A stretch of DNA of 64,000 nucleotides from Okapia johnstoni (Eukaryota > Chordata > Mammalia > Artiodactyla > Giraffidae), in NCBI GenBank assembly GCA_024291935.2, contig CM044322.1, forward strand, positions 70,237,405-70,301,404, given 5' to 3'. Under the pieces are notes generated by a model, which did not search any database, had not been told where the DNA came from, and saw only the letters and a list, made by a program, of their open reading frames with translations. Positions within the stretch are counted from its first letter, which is position 1, and every line of letters begins with the position of its first letter. Positions 24,060 to 35,839 of the stretch are shown here, in pieces. The position numbers were made by a program, and so were the translations under genes.

Positions 24060-24215
24060 CTCCCTGGGCAGGTGCTTGACCTCAGTTTCCCCATCCGTAA
24101 AAGGAGGTGGCACCTGCCTACCTTAAAGGTACTTGTGAGAATCAAACCTGCTGATCTTGGTGAAAATGTTTGTAAGTTGTTAAGTATAGCACAGAAATGA
24201 GTAATTATCTCTCAC
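24060..24215 (-). mobile_element. MIR SINE remnant, antisense
   Basis: 'cctcagtttccccatccgta' followed by 'gtacttgtgagaatcaaacc' is the complement of a MIR 3' half. Boundaries approximate. Confidence 0.65.
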
Positions 24216-25189
24216 CATCACCAGCACGCTGGCCTCAAAACCCCACTCAGAACTTCTCCGCTTCCCTGGAGTTATACCACTGAACTTCATGTTTGACCTC
24301 TGGAATGTGGTTCTAGCCTCGACATTTTTGCACTTGCTGATGTATTGCTGAATCATGTTTTCTCACCACTTTCTAGTTCCCAAGAGAAGACTGCAACCTC
24401 CACGAGAGCAGGGAGACACCTCGTATGTCCTTCCCCATCTCCTAAATCACACTGAGAAATCTGTGCATAAGGCAGAGTGAACAAACATGCATTGAGATTC
24501 TCTTCTAAATGCATTATTTATGCTGTAGCCTTGCATTCTTCCCAACAAGCTTTCCGCATAAAAATAAAGACTCTAGGATTAAATGACTTGCTTGCAGGCA
24601 TAAAGTGACTATGCCCTAGCACTGAGCCTGAATGGTAATTGTTATTTAATAAATGCTTGCTGAAGGAGAAGTGAATGCCTGGATGCATAGTAGACGGTGC
24701 TGGGTCTGTCTGATTCCAGGGCCCACACATTTTCCACCGGAGCATGCAGCTTCTCAGTGACTAGCTGGTGAAAGATCTCCAAGAGGCGTGGAGCAGACAG
24801 AGATCTGTAGCCTCTGGCTGTCACTCCCCATTCTCTGCCCCCTTCCATGCAATTAGCCCCTCGGCCGCCTGAGCTCCAGAGATTTTTTCACTGTGATAGA
24901 ATCAACTCCTTGCTCCAGCATTTTAGAACCCAGCCAAGTTAACCAAGTGTCTTCTCTAGGGAAGTGGTTGGGTTCACTCCTGGAACCCTTAGGGGGAAGG
25001 AGACAGTATCACCTTTTCTGCCTCTGCTTCGCTGCCCTGAATGAGTCCCATCAAGCATTCCACCCCCAGCTCCAACCCTTCCCGTTACTTAGGTTTCTAC
25101 AACTAAGCCATCATGCCTCTAGTTCTAGGCTCCTTGACTGGGAGCATTCTGCTGATGCCCTGAAAATCTAAGAGGCTACAGGATTCAGT

Positions 25190-25469
25190 CGGAGAAGGCA
25201 ATGGCACCCCATTCCAGTACTCTTGCCTGGAAAATCCCATGGATGGAGGAGCCTGGTAGGCTGCAGTCCATGGGGTCGCAAAGAGTCGGACACGACTGAG
25301 CGACTTCACTTTCACTTTTCACTTTCGTGCATTGGAGAAGGAAATGGCAACCCACTCCAGTATTCTTGCCTGGAGAATCTCAGGGGTGAGGGAGCCTGGT
25401 GGGCTGCCATTCTATGGGGTCACACAGAGTTGGACACGACTGAAGCGACTTAGCAGCACCAGCAGCAGC
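25190..25469 (+). mobile_element. Bov-A2 dimer SINE with target-site duplication
   Basis: Two tandem Bov-A units. Each has 'ggagaaggcaatggca' or 'ggagaaggaaatggca' and ends in 'gacacgactgagcgac' or a variant, followed by a 'cagcaccagcagcagca' tail. It is flanked by 'acaggattcagt' (25178-25189) and 'acaggactcagt' (25470-25481), matching at 11 of 12. Confidence 0.92.
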
Positions 25470-25581
25470 ACAGGACTCAGTTCTGGCCTTTGAGAGCAAC
25501 ATGGGATGGGTTTCACTGGCTCTCAGAGCTGGAGAAGACTATAGTGTTCATCCGGGCTCACCCTTACCTGGTGCCTATGAA

Positions 25582-25785
25582 GTAAAGTTGCTCAGTCGTG
25601 TCTGACTCTTTGTGACCCCATGGACTATAGTCCACCAGGCTCCTCTGTCCATGGGATTTTCCAGGCAAGAATACTGGAGTGGTTTGCCATTTCCTTCTCC
25701 AGGGGATCTTCCCAACCCAGGGATCGAACCAGGGTCTCCCGCATTGCAGGCAGATGCTTTACCGTCTGAGCCAGCAAGGTAAAGA
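25582..25785 (-). mobile_element. Bov-tA SINE, antisense
   Basis: 'gctcagtcgtgtctgactct', 'gcaagaatactggagtggtt', 'cccagggatcgaaccagggt' and 'ctgagccagcaaggt' form the full complement of Bov-tA. Near-identical short flanks ('gaagtaaag' and 'aaggtaaag') may be the duplication. Confidence 0.92.
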
Positions 25786-26849
25786 GCCCTGCAAATGTTC
25801 CCGCCTTGCTGAATCTGCTCAAAGCTGATTGGGTCCTGCCCCTTCGTGAACTCACCTGTGGTCTGGCTCCCTGAGACTCTCCTCTGGTCTGGGCTGACCC
25901 TCTGAAGCCATTCCCTTCTGACACTGACCTTGCCTGCAGAAAAGCCGACAGGTTTTCATGGAAGAACGGACTCAGCATTTGTCTACCTCTGCTCCCTATT
26001 CAGCTGGATCTCTCTGGTTCGAAGGCAATTTTGGTGTCTGTCCTGATTCCCTGGGTGCCTGGGTGGGGCTGGGAGGAGGACTCAGGAGGAAGTTTAACTC
26101 CAGAGGAAAGTTCTCTTTGTAGAAGAGTTTCTGCTTCTTCATGGTCAGAGGGAAGCTTCCTGAAGAAAGTACCCTTGAAGGTGTTGGTTGTTGTTTCAGA
26201 CATTTCCCTGTATGGGTTACCACTCAGATTGGACTGTCCCCTGCTGCACGGCGGGGGACTGCATTTGCCAGCGATTTTAAAGCTCCACTTTCTAGCAGTG
26301 ACAGTCAGGGCCACCTCAGGACCTGGAGGCCACGGTTGTTCCCAAGCTTGAGGCTTGAGAGGGAAGACACGGCTGTCCAGTTCTCTCAGAGCGTTCTGTT
26401 TCCTCCCTTCTGTGCTCGCGGAGTGTTCGTGACAGGCAAATATGGCCCAAGTGTGGAGGTAGAGCCCCCCTTTTCAAACTGCTCCATCCTATTTCTTCAC
26501 CTGAACCATTCTGAACCTCTCAGTGAAGGCGGCTCTTGGGGTGGTTTTCCTGCTCCGGCCCCCAATCTCCCAGTCCCTAACCTCTGAACAGAAATGGGGT
26601 GCAAGAGTCCCCAGTGGGGAGCAGCCCATGGATGATGGCTCATTCCTCTTTATTTTATTCCTTTCCTTTAAAAAATAATATTTATTGATTCTTTTCTTTC
26701 CATTTACAAAAGCAATTTATGATCCACGGCAGAAAAATTTCCCTAGGCTGCTGTCACCCTATCAAAATCATCTATCCCATTCATTGAAACCCAGAATTCA
26801 TATTTTCGCTATGTCCTCTTAAAATCATTGCTTTTCTGTGGATATTCAC

Positions 26850-27300
26850 CTAGTTTTAAAAACTTTTTATTTTGTAATACTTTTAGATTTACAGAAAAGT
26901 TGCAAAAGTAATACAGACTTCCCATATACCCTTCAACAAGTTTTCCCTTATGTTTTTTGTTGTTTAGTCGCTAAGTTGTGTCTGACTCTTTGTGACCCCG
27001 TGGACTATAGCTCGCCAGTCTTCTGTGTCTGTGGGATTTCCCAGGCAAGAATACTGGAGTGGGTTGCCATTTCCTTCTCCAGACGATCTTCCTGATTCAG
27101 GGATCCAACCCGTGTCTCATGCATTGGCAGGTGGATTCTTTACTGCTGAGCCACCAAGGAAGCTCTGATGTTAACATCAGAGTACAATAATCAAAACTGA
27201 GAAATTAACACTGGTGGACTAAACTGTAGACTTTATTCAGATTCCACCAGTTTTTCCACTAATGTTCCTTTTCTGTCCCAAATCCAATCCAGGATATCGG
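26850..27300 (-). mobile_element. Old L1 remnant, antisense, split by a SINE
   Basis: 'agatttacagaaaagttgca' with 'cccatatacccttcaacaag', and after the SINE 'gttaacatcagagtacaata', form the complement of an old L1 3' UTR. The Bov-tA at 26960-27168 interrupts it. Confidence 0.6.
26960..27168 (-). mobile_element. Bov-tA SINE, antisense, nested in L1
   Basis: 'gttgtttagtcgctaagttg', 'gcaagaatactggagtgggt' and 'gctgagccaccaaggaagct' form a complete antisense Bov-tA. Its right junction forms part of a 20-bp perfect palindrome (27163-27182). Confidence 0.92.
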
Positions 27301-27309
27301 ATTGCAGTA

Positions 27310-27458
27310 TATGGGAGCATTGATCTTCATTGTGGGATCCTTAGTTGCAGCTTGCGAACTCTTAATTGTGGCATGTGGGATCTAGTTCCCCAGCCAGGGA
27401 TTAAACCTGGGCCCCCTGCATTGGGAGCTTGGAGCCATTGGACCACCAGGGAAGTCCT
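27310..27458 (-). mobile_element. CHR/ART2-type SINE fragment, antisense
   Basis: 'gtggcatgtgggatctagtt', 'cagggattaaacctgggccc' and 'ggaccaccagggaagtccta' are the complement of a CHR-type tRNA-derived head and body. Confidence 0.85.
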
Positions 27459-27611
27459 AGTATAAACCTAATTTTTAACAATGTACATCCTACCGTGCAT
27501 ACTATTTTGTATCCAGCTATTTTTATCAGTAATATATCATAAGCATTTTTCCATTCAATTAAATTCTTCTGTTATTATCATTTTTAATGGCAGCATAATG
27601 TTCCATTATGT

Positions 27612-28030
27612 ATGAATGTGAGAGTTGGACCATAAAGAAGGCTGAGTGCTGAAGAATTGATGATTTTGAATTATGATGCTGGAGAAGACTCTTGAGAGTA
27701 CCTTGGACTGCAAGGAGATCAAACCAGTCAATCCTAAAGGAAATGAACCCGGAATATTCATTGGAGGGACTGATACTGAAGCTGAAGCTCCAATACTTTG
27801 GCCACCTGATGCGAAGAACTGACTCATTGGAAAAGATCCTGATGCTGCGAAAGATTGAAGGCAAAAGGAGAATAGTCTGGCAAAGGATGAGATGGTTAAA
27901 TAGCATCACAAACTCAATGGACGTGAATCTGAGCAAACTCTGGGAGACAGTGAGGGACAGGGAAGTCTGGTGTGCTGCAGTCCTTAGGGTTGCAAAGAGT
28001 TGGACACAACTGAGCGACTGAATGACAATG
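27612..28030 (+). mobile_element. 5'-truncated BovB LINE, sense, with 14-bp target-site duplication
   Basis: It encodes the C-terminal part of BovB ORF2 with frame damage, for example '[18 protein letters not shown]'. It ends in the BovB 3' end 'gttggacacaactgagcgac' with a short gac/aat tail. The direct repeat 'atgttccattatgt' lies at 27598-27611 and 28031-28044. The flanks join into one older, L1-like sequence. Confidence 0.93.
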
Positions 28031-28162
28031 ATGTTCCATTATGTGGATTTGCTATAATTTACCTAGCCAATGGCTTATTAGTCTACATTTAAATTCTTTC
28101 TAATTTTTCACTATCATGAAGGATGATGAGATGAACATCTTGTACATACTTCTGATATACAT

Positions 28163-28485
28163 CAGTTCAGTTCAGTCACTCAGTCGTGTCCGACTCTTTG
28201 CGACCCCACGGACTGCAGCACACCAGGCTTTCCTGTCCATCACCAACTCCCAGAGATTGCTCAAACTCATATCCATCGAGTCGGTGATGCTATCCAACCA
28301 TCTCATCCTCTGTCGTCCCCTTCTCCCACGTTCAATCTTTCCCAGGATCAGGGTCTTTTCCAATGAGTCAGTTCTTCGCATCAGGTGGCCAAAGTATTGG
28401 AATTTCAGCTTCAGCATCAGTCCTTCCAATGAATATTCTGGACTGAATTCCTTTAGAATGGACTGGTTGGATCTCCTTGAGATAC
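28163..28485 (-). mobile_element. 5'-truncated BovB LINE, antisense
   Basis: The minus-strand frame shows '[18 protein letters not shown]' and '[18 protein letters not shown]', the BovB ORF2 C-terminus. Its 3' end faces that of the sense BovB at 27612-28030, so the two form an inverted pair. Confidence 0.92.
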
Positions 28486-28995
28486 ATATCTCTAGTTATT
28501 TCGCCACAAGAGAAATTCCAGAAATAGAATTTTTGTGTTCCATCCATCCCCATTCAAAGTCCACAGTGAGGATTTGGGCCATTTGGTGGCCCTTGTGCTT
28601 AAAGAGACTGCTGACCCATCATCCTGAGGCAAACAGGGGAAGAAGCAATGAGCCCTCTCCACCAGGACCACAGCCTTTGGGTGGTGGAGATGGGAGAGCG
28701 GGTGGAAACATCAAGGGAACTCTAGGTTCTTCATGGCTTCTCAGCCTTAGTTTTTCAGGCCAACCAGCCCCAGCTTGGTATCTTATCTCGGTAGAAAGAG
28801 GAAGACACTTGCTCTGAGCCCAAGGATAATGGGAAGAGGTTGTGGGTGGGGGATGGAGCAGAAGTTGCTAATGCATTTTTGCCAGCATCTTTGGCTTCTC
28901 CAATATCCAGCCAGACTATTAGCAGTTCCCCAAGGAATGCCTTGCTCCTCACGTCATCCCCCATTTCCTATAAATGGGAAGTGGCTAGGGAGTAG

Positions 28996-29031
<36 letters not shown>

Positions 29032-30719
29032 TGGGGGAGGGGGAGCAGAAGAAGGGGAAGGGACACGGTGGTTTTTCTACAGCTGACTTAGTGGGGCTCT
29101 GAAACCCAGAGAAACCGTTACTAATCCAGAACGACCCAGCATCATGGGGGTGTTGTGGATGGTAGGACTTTTCGTTTAGGCTTGCAAGTCACTGGCCAGG
29201 ACTGCCTCTGCCTCGTTTCTGGGGCTCCGAGACTGTGTGTGTGAGTGTGGGTGTGTAGTAGTAGCAGTAGTAATTGGACTGAGTGATTGCCTCAGTTCAT
29301 CTGAAAATGGTACCCATGTCTTGAGTTATCATGATGGATGAGTTTATACATGAAATGCATTTAGAAGGGAGACTGGCACAATCAGTAAAAGCTAACTATT
29401 ATTATATGAGGCTACAGCAGCAGAAAAAGGGGAGAGAGCATCTTGCCAGCGGAGGGTCCTCCAGTTCCCTGTGCTGGGTGGGACCTGGAGAGTCTGTCCA
29501 CCTGGCTTGGTAAAGAAGGGTCACCGGCATTGCAGAGAGGTGACCCAGCACTCATCCAGGTGGCCAGACCCTCTGGTGGGGCCCAGGATCTCACAGAACA
29601 CTGTCAGCTCACTCTCCTGAGCACTCCTCCCCCTTCCTCCTGTCCTGGCACAAGAGGCTTAAAGAGACTGCAGGCTCTCCCAGCAGCAGTCAGCAGGAAG
29701 AGTGGGCTCCTGCTCCCTCTTGCACCCCCAGTGCTCCTCCCCCAAGCCTGGAAAATACTACCATCCAAGCTCTCCTGGCTCAGTAATTTTCCAACTGACC
29801 TGGAATTCCTCCTGACTGCTGCCCTCTTTTCTGGGGCAAGAGGGACACCAGCTCAGGGACCCAGGACTCCACCCAAGTCTCTCTGCTGGCCACTAATGGG
29901 TGTGCCAAAGGCTTCGGAAAGCAATTGCGGCCCTGGTGGGTCACCTGCTGGGAGGCTGGGGGAGGAGTAAGTGTGCCCAGGGAGGCAACTTATTCAGTGA
30001 TCCAGAAAATAGAGTGGATTCTTGTTTTTTCTCCCTCTCCCCCTCCTGCAACCACTCTCTTCCCCACTATCACCAGGGCTCCACTGTTCCTCTCTTCCTT
30101 CAAGATTTCCCATTTTTCTCTGCCTTCAGTCAGAGGTTCCCTTAGAGACCCTCTGGCCAACTTCTTCTTACCCAGGCTCAGATATGGAAGGGACTTGTCC
30201 CACATCACGTCTGGGTGGTGTCAGGGCCAGCCTTGGAGCCCCATGCCCTGGTGCTGGGTCCATGGCTACAGCCAACTAGGTCCTCCCCTTCAAAAGCATC
30301 TTCTCCCTGATTTTGTAGTATTCAAATCAACAATGCAGATAAATCGGAGTGCTCTCCACTCCATGGAGGAAGAAAGACACAACTGGGCTCCCACCCCAAG
30401 GGCAGCCTGGGCCCCCAGTTCTCTCCGACCTGCACAGTTCACTCTTGTTAAAGGCATCCTGGAAACAGGCATCTTCTGGGACCTTGCTCAACAGCTGATA
30501 AAGGGAACATTTTACTGTCAACATATCCTATCCTCCCCCCCTTTCCCCATACACACCGTTAAGCAGAAAAAAAATCTGAAATCTTTTAACTTCAGGAAGA
30601 GGGACTGAGTGAGCCATCAGGAAGCTCTTTCTGCTTCCGAGAACAGCAAACTGTAGGAAGAGTAACTCGGGGAGAATGCGACATCTCTTGCAAGGGCTGG
30701 TCCTGGGTGGGTGGGGTGC
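28486..30719. other. Intergenic DNA upstream of the SLC45A3 promoter
   Basis: Unique sequence apart from a long TG repeat (28999-29030). Several open frames exist, up to 227 codons, but none shows recognisable protein features. Distal regulatory elements of SLC45A3 would be expected here. Confidence 0.55.
28999..29030 (+). repeat. (TG)16 microsatellite
   Basis: Sixteen uninterrupted TG units followed by a G-rich stretch. Likely polymorphic. Confidence 0.95.
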
Positions 30720-31082
30720 GGATTGGCCTGGGGGACCAGGGGCTGGCCGGCACAGCTCGCGCGGGTAATGGCTGCAGACCGGCCGCGGGTAACGGAGGCG
30801 CCCCGAGAAGCCGGGCAGGTTCTACCTAAACGTTTTGGTGGCGAGGGCGAGAGCGAGGGGGCGGCGCACTGCCCTAGGTAATGATAGTCTGGGAGCCACG
30901 CGGGGGCTGCTCGTCGCGGTCGCGGCTACAAAGACAGCTCGGAGACCTCCCGCTTTCTTCCCCTGGGTACTGGCCCCACCCCGCCCCCTCCCCGCAGCCC
31001 CCTACCTTCGGCCCGCCTCGCCCCGCCCCCTCCGGGCCGCCCCAGCGCGCATGCTCTCTCCCCCCGCCGAGAAACCTGAAGA

Positions 31083-31090
31083 TTTAAAAG
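31083..31090 (+). promoter_or_regulatory. SLC45A3: TATA-like element of SLC45A3
   Basis: 'tttaaaag' stands alone as an AT-rich island in the CpG island, downstream of GC boxes. It would place the start near 31113-31118. Confidence 0.5.
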
Positions 31091-31114
31091 CCGCCGGCTG
31101 GCGCGCTGGGGGCG

Positions 31115-31172
31115 GCGTGGGGGACGAGCCCGCGAGCGGCGGCCCCGGGTGACAGGCGCCCGCCTCGGCCAG
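31115..31172 (+). other. SLC45A3: SLC45A3 non-coding exon 1 (proposed)
   Basis: The 3' boundary is the donor 'gccag|gtaggg' at 31172|31173. The 5' boundary is inferred from the TATA-like box. A separate non-coding first exon is the known structure of SLC45A3, and in human it is the exon joined to partner genes in prostate-cancer fusions. An alternative donor with GT at 31618-31619 exists. Confidence 0.5.
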
Positions 31173-32734
31173 GTAGGGGCGTGCCCGCCGCGCTCCGCGG
31201 GAAGGGTCCCGGCGCGGGGAGGGGCGCGGCGCGGCCGGGCTCCGCGGCGGCGCGTGTGTTGCGCCCCTGGGGAGGGGGCCGCGCGGTGGCCCTGCGAGTC
31301 CCGGGGCGGGCTGTGTGACGGGCTGCAGGCTCCCCGGGCGCGCCCCTCGCCCTGCCGCGGGCGGGCTGCCGGGACCCCCGCGGAGCCGCGCTTTCTCTCT
31401 CGCGGAGGCGGGCCGGGCTGGAGGCGCCGGGTCCCTCGCGTCCCCGGCCGGCCGGGCTGCGGGGCGGGCGGAGAGAGGACCCTCCCCGGAGCCCCCGGTC
31501 TGGCCGACGGCGGGCGCACCGGCCGCTCGCTCGGTGGCCTTCTCCCGCGTCAGAGTTTTCTTTGGAAAGTTGCGTTTATTTTCTTCCCTCCTCTCGGCTT
31601 CACCGGAAAGGGGCAGGGTGAGTCACCGGGGCGCGCGCAGTCCTGGACCTGGGAGCCGAGGAAGGGGCCGACGGCCGGAACGCCGCGGGGTCCTCGGGCC
31701 GGGGCGGTTTCCCTGGGGACAGTGAGGGGTTATGAGGGAAGGAAAGGGGGCTGAGCCCTTTCGCACGTCAGTCTCGGAGCTTGGCTCCGGGCAGAGAGTT
31801 GGGCTGCAGTGTGCGCGCCGTCCTGAGCGTCGGTTATCTGTCAGAAGTGGAGGAAAAAGAAAGGGCGTCCTTATCTTCGCCTCCCGGGCTCAGAGGTGCA
31901 GAAAATCCTAAGATCAGCCAACAGGTGTGCTGAGGTGGTCCCCGGGCACCCGTCACAGCGTCGCAGGGCTCCGGGCCAGGCCTGCCCGGGAAGGCCCCAG
32001 GGAACTGCCGGGTCCCGTGAGTGAGGACCAGCCCTGCCCCTGGTCCCCTGTGGTCCCCGGCGCTGCAGCCCTGTGCGTTGACCTTGCCCTTGACCTCTTG
32101 AATCGGTGTCTGCCTTCCTGACAGGCACTCTTGACCTGCTCCGCTTCCCGCCCCACCCCCTCAGGGCCACACCTCCCTCTTTTTCCCCCAGGGGCCAGAC
32201 TTGAGGGTAGGAAAGGGTTTGGCCTGGTGGGTACCTGGTGTGGACTTGTTCTTCAGCTGTAACACAGACCCCATCCCGGTGAAGCTGCCGTCTGCAGCTG
32301 GCCGCAGTCAGTGGACCAGGGCCTAGAGTGACCCTTGCTGGGCTCCAGAAAGTGATGCTGGAGGGCTTGGTGAGGCCCTGGGGAGCTTCTGACTGCTTTT
32401 GAAGTTGCTGTTCTGCTCTGTCCTCCCGCCCTAGCCCTGGGAAGCCCAGCCTGGCTTTCTGTGTGTTAGCAGTCCATGGCCCTGTTTGCTGGATAGCAGG
32501 GGTGGAGGCTGGACCAGCTGGTACCAGGCCCAGTGTCTTGAACGCTGATGCCACTTGACTCCTAGCAGTAGAGCTGGAGTGTGGCGCTTTGTCCAGTGTA
32601 TTAAGTGTCTCCGCCTGGGGGCAGGGGCTGGTGACAGAGCCATCACGGGATGGTCCTGATGGCTGACCAGAACTTCCTGTTTAAGCCCTTTTTGTGCTAC
32701 ATGGTCTGTGTTTCCTCCGCCATGGGAAGAAGTC

Positions 32735-32935
32735 CACATTTTGCCACTGACCCTGAACGACCTGTGGGCCTTCTTGCTTCCGATGTTGGAGACAAGCCTA
32801 CCTCACCTGTTGGCCTTGGTTTCTGTGTCTGTAAATGGAGATGATCGTATCCACCTTACAAGGTTACGGTAAGGATTAAATGAGATCACAATATTTAGCA
32901 AGGAGCCTGCACAGACCAGGTGCTTGGTACGTTTG
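32735..32935 (-). mobile_element. MIR SINE remnant, antisense
   Basis: 'ggtttctgtgtctgtaaatg', 'ggttacggtaaggattaaat' and 'accaggtgcttggtacg' are the complement of a MIR 3' half. Boundaries approximate. Confidence 0.65.
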
Positions 32936-34238
32936 TTCGTTTCGCCTTGTTTGTTAATTCTGGAGGTCATTCTCTCTGGCAAGCTGGGATGAGCCAGCCA
33001 GAATGGAGTTTGGAGACCAGCCTCTGGTCCCATATCCTGTGGTCCCTCAGTCACTAGATTCAGGCCAGATGAATGTCTAGGCAGAGAAGATCTCTCAGGA
33101 GCAGTCAGCTGGAGACAGCCCTCCTTCCCCAGTGCTTTCTGTTATGCCCCCGCCTTTCTCATCCCAAGCATACTTTGAGTTAGCAAATAGTGTTCAAGCT
33201 GGGAGTGCCTGACCCATGCCTGGGAGTGTGGTGATCTAGATTCCTACCCCTGCCTCCTATGGCTTAGAGCTGAGCGCTTTCAGTGTACCTGGACATGCTG
33301 GTCGGATCCCATCAGACAGGAATCCTGAATCAGCCTCACCTTTAAGGCCCTTGGTTGAGCACCTCCCTTAGCAGGGCCTGAGCAGGGACTAGGCTCCTTG
33401 GTTTCTAGGAGCTGAAGGGCTAGTGGGGTGGGAGGCAGGGAAGGGCTACAAGCCAGAGACCAGGAGGACCATCCATCACTCAGTGTCCAGTGAGTGTCGT
33501 CAGGGTTTGGGAGAAAGGGGTCCTTGGCAGCTTGAGGTTCAGGTAGCCCTGCGGGACATGGGGACTTTTGCTGGATAAGATTTAGGTGAAAGGGAGGGGA
33601 GGGCCGGGGGGTAACTGGAACATGATGACTGCTTTGAAAATAAAAGTAGGCCCAGTGCTGTTGAATATCCCATGTCCTGTGATTTGGGGTCTGGTATTCT
33701 TCCCGCCACACCTGACTGGGGCGGGGCTAAAAGGAAAGGCGGGTGCATATAGAAATCCCAGGCTCCCGCAGTGGTGTTTTGTGGACATTACCTTTTTGTG
33801 CATAGTTGCTGCCCGCCATCTTTCACGGCTCAGCCTCTTCCAGGAACCCTGGAGGGCATGGAACATGCACGCCTGCACCACCTCCCTGTGCTCTGCCTGC
33901 ATCTTGGCCCTTCTGAAAGGGCTGCGATGGGTTGTTTCCAAATCCCCAGCCCCTTCACAGCGGGACTTGCACACGGGGAGCTCAGTGGTGGTGGGTGGGC
34001 AGGCTTTAGTCTCACTGACGTTTCTCTGGGGAAGGTGAGGTTGTAATGCATGGAGGCACACTCTCTTCAAGGGTGGGCAAACACAGGCTCTTTAGCAGCA
34101 ACAGAAAAACCACCTGTTTCTTGGAGCCCCTCACACCCTGCTCACCACTAAGAGGACTGTTTTGAAGAACACATCCCTAGGGCTGAGTCCAGCCCAGAGC
34201 CCCCTCTGGTAAATGGGACTGGTCACAGACTGTAGGAT

Positions 34239-34505
34239 CAGTTCAGTTCAGTTCAGTTGCTCAGTCGTGTCCGACTCTTTGTGACCCCATGGACCGCAGC
34301 ACGCCAGGCCTCCCTGTCCATCACCAGCTCCTGGAGTCTACCCAAACTCATGTCCATTGAGTCGGTGATGCCATCCAACCATCTCATCCTCTGTCGTCCC
34401 CTTCTTCTGCCCTCAATCTTTCCCAGCATCAAGGTCTTTTCAAATGAGTCAGCTCTTTGCATCAGGTGGCCAAAGTATTGGAGTTTCAGCTTTGACATCA
34501 GGGCT
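34239..34505 (-). mobile_element. BovB LINE 3'-end fragment, antisense
   Basis: The minus-strand frame contains '[18 protein letters not shown]' and '[19 protein letters not shown]'. The + strand starts with 'ttcag' repeats and 'tgctcagtcgtgtccgactc'. It lies in SLC45A3 intron 1. Confidence 0.93.
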
Positions 34506-35334
34506 GAAAGGGCCTCAGAGACCACTGAATTTGAGATCTGAGGGGTGGAACCAGCACCCTGGTCTAACTCCTGGGCCCAGGGCTCTCTGCTCTTTAGTAG
34601 GTCTGCCCAGACCTCTGTGCCCTGGTCTCTTTCCTGTATCTGTCACCTTCTGAGGGGGGGTCAAGTTCCAGGGCCAGGGTAGGGAGGGGTGGACAAGGAT
34701 GTGTGTGGCTGGGGAGAGCCGCCTGGTCTGTCTGGCTGGCAAAGTGCAAGTTCGCTCTGCTCTGCTCGGAGGGAGGCTGGTCAGGTTTCACTTTGCAGGG
34801 GCTGTAGGGAGCAGGAGGAGGGGACTCCCCAGTGGCCTGAATATGCCACGCTCCCCCTTCTCCCGTGTTCCTTTCCCCCACCCCGGGCCGAGGGATTCTT
34901 TGTGTACCACTACCCCCGCCTTGTAGGGAAGTGTTCACTGTGGCCCAAGTAGAGAAAGAATTTAGCTACTCCGCCAGGAACAGAGTCCAGCTCTGGGAGC
35001 GAATAGGGGAGAGGTCAGTTCTGCCCCTAGATGGGTTGGTTACTGGGATCAGTTTCAGGTGAGCGCTGACCCTTGGCGGTCTCTTATACTCCAGCAGTAT
35101 GTAGGCAGGTAAAGGATGGGGTAAGTGTAGCTGGGGAACCCTTTCCCGCCTGGTTCCCCTTGGCTCTCGTTGGTGGAGGGCTAGGACTCCCCCCGCCAGT
35201 GCCATGCAGCGTTGTCGGTGGGCACCTGTCCATGGTGAGCACCTCCCATGTTTCTCCACGAGGAAGCCTAGTGCTGCAGGAACTTTCGCGTCCTTGCTTT
35301 CACGCACAGCGCTTTGACATTGGTGGTATTCATC

Positions 35335-35560
35335 TAATTTTCCTCGCCTGTCAAATGGGTACACTCATTGTAACCATCTCATCAAGCCAGTTGGAAGACT
35401 CAAACGCTTGGAAGGGTCCCTGGCATGTAGTAGACCTCAGTGTTAGCTGCTGTTGGTCATTGCAGATGAGGAATCTGAGGCTTAGGGAGGTCAGTGAACA
35501 AGGTCCCATAGTTATAGTGAGGTGCAGAGTTGGCACTGTAACCCAGGTCAGGCTGACTGT
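35335..35560. mobile_element. Two MIR remnants in opposite orientation
   Basis: 35335-35450 looks like an antisense MIR ('cctcgcctgtcaaatgggta'). 35465-35560 looks like a sense MIR ('gatgaggaatctgaggctta', 'aaggtcccatagttatagtg'). Both are diverged. Confidence 0.5.
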
Positions 35561-35839
35561 CAAATCTTGGCTACCCTATACAACCCACTGGGTTTGGGGC
35601 TGTCTGGGCTCAAAGGCCTGTGGCCCCTGGAGTGCAAGAGAGCTGCCAGTTGACAGATACTGACTGTCTCGGTGCGGAGTGTGCTTGGTCAATGTGGTCC
35701 AAGGGACCTTGGGTTGCAGCTGTTTGCAGGAGGGGGCTCTGAACCGGAGACCCAGGTGCCTGGCATTAGGTGTGTGCCCATTTTCACTGTCCCCATGGGA
35801 TTGCCAGGTGACTCTGGGAGGCGTGCTCGGCCTAGACGG

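Larger units (their letters stand above)
19071..25189. other. Intergenic DNA, GC-rich in part, no gene seen
   Basis: About 6 kb with many short frames but no recognisable protein. It contains a possible L2 remnant (about 19200-19640), MIR remnants, a G-rich 52-bp tandem duplication at 21162, a (CTG)8 at 23927, and otherwise unique sequence. Confidence 0.6.
30720..31780 (+). promoter_or_regulatory. SLC45A3: SLC45A3 CpG-island promoter
   Basis: A dense CpG island with the highest GC content of the window. GC boxes ('ccccgccccc') lie near 30979 and 31020-31030, a TATA-like 'tttaaaag' at 31083-31090, and a proposed exon 1 donor at 31172|31173. A perfect AP-1 element TGAGTCA lies at 31619-31625, beside a second donor-like GTGAGT. 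The human gene is androgen-regulated in prostate. I found no clear palindromic androgen response element here. The transcription start is inferred from position. Confidence 0.8.

Noticed and set aside
29925..30608. A 227-codon + strand open frame upstream of SLC45A3
   Set aside because: No domain, no signal, no repeat structure, and no known gene between NUCKS1 and SLC45A3 at this position.
30648..30662. Androgen response element upstream of SLC45A3
   Set aside because: 'agaacagcaaactgt' has one good half-site, but the second half does not fit the TGTTCT consensus.
30835..31754. Long frames on both strands in the CpG island
   Set aside because: Very high GC removes stop codons by chance. 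Composition is Arg/Gly/Pro/Ala-rich and no domain is seen; the region is the SLC45A3 promoter.
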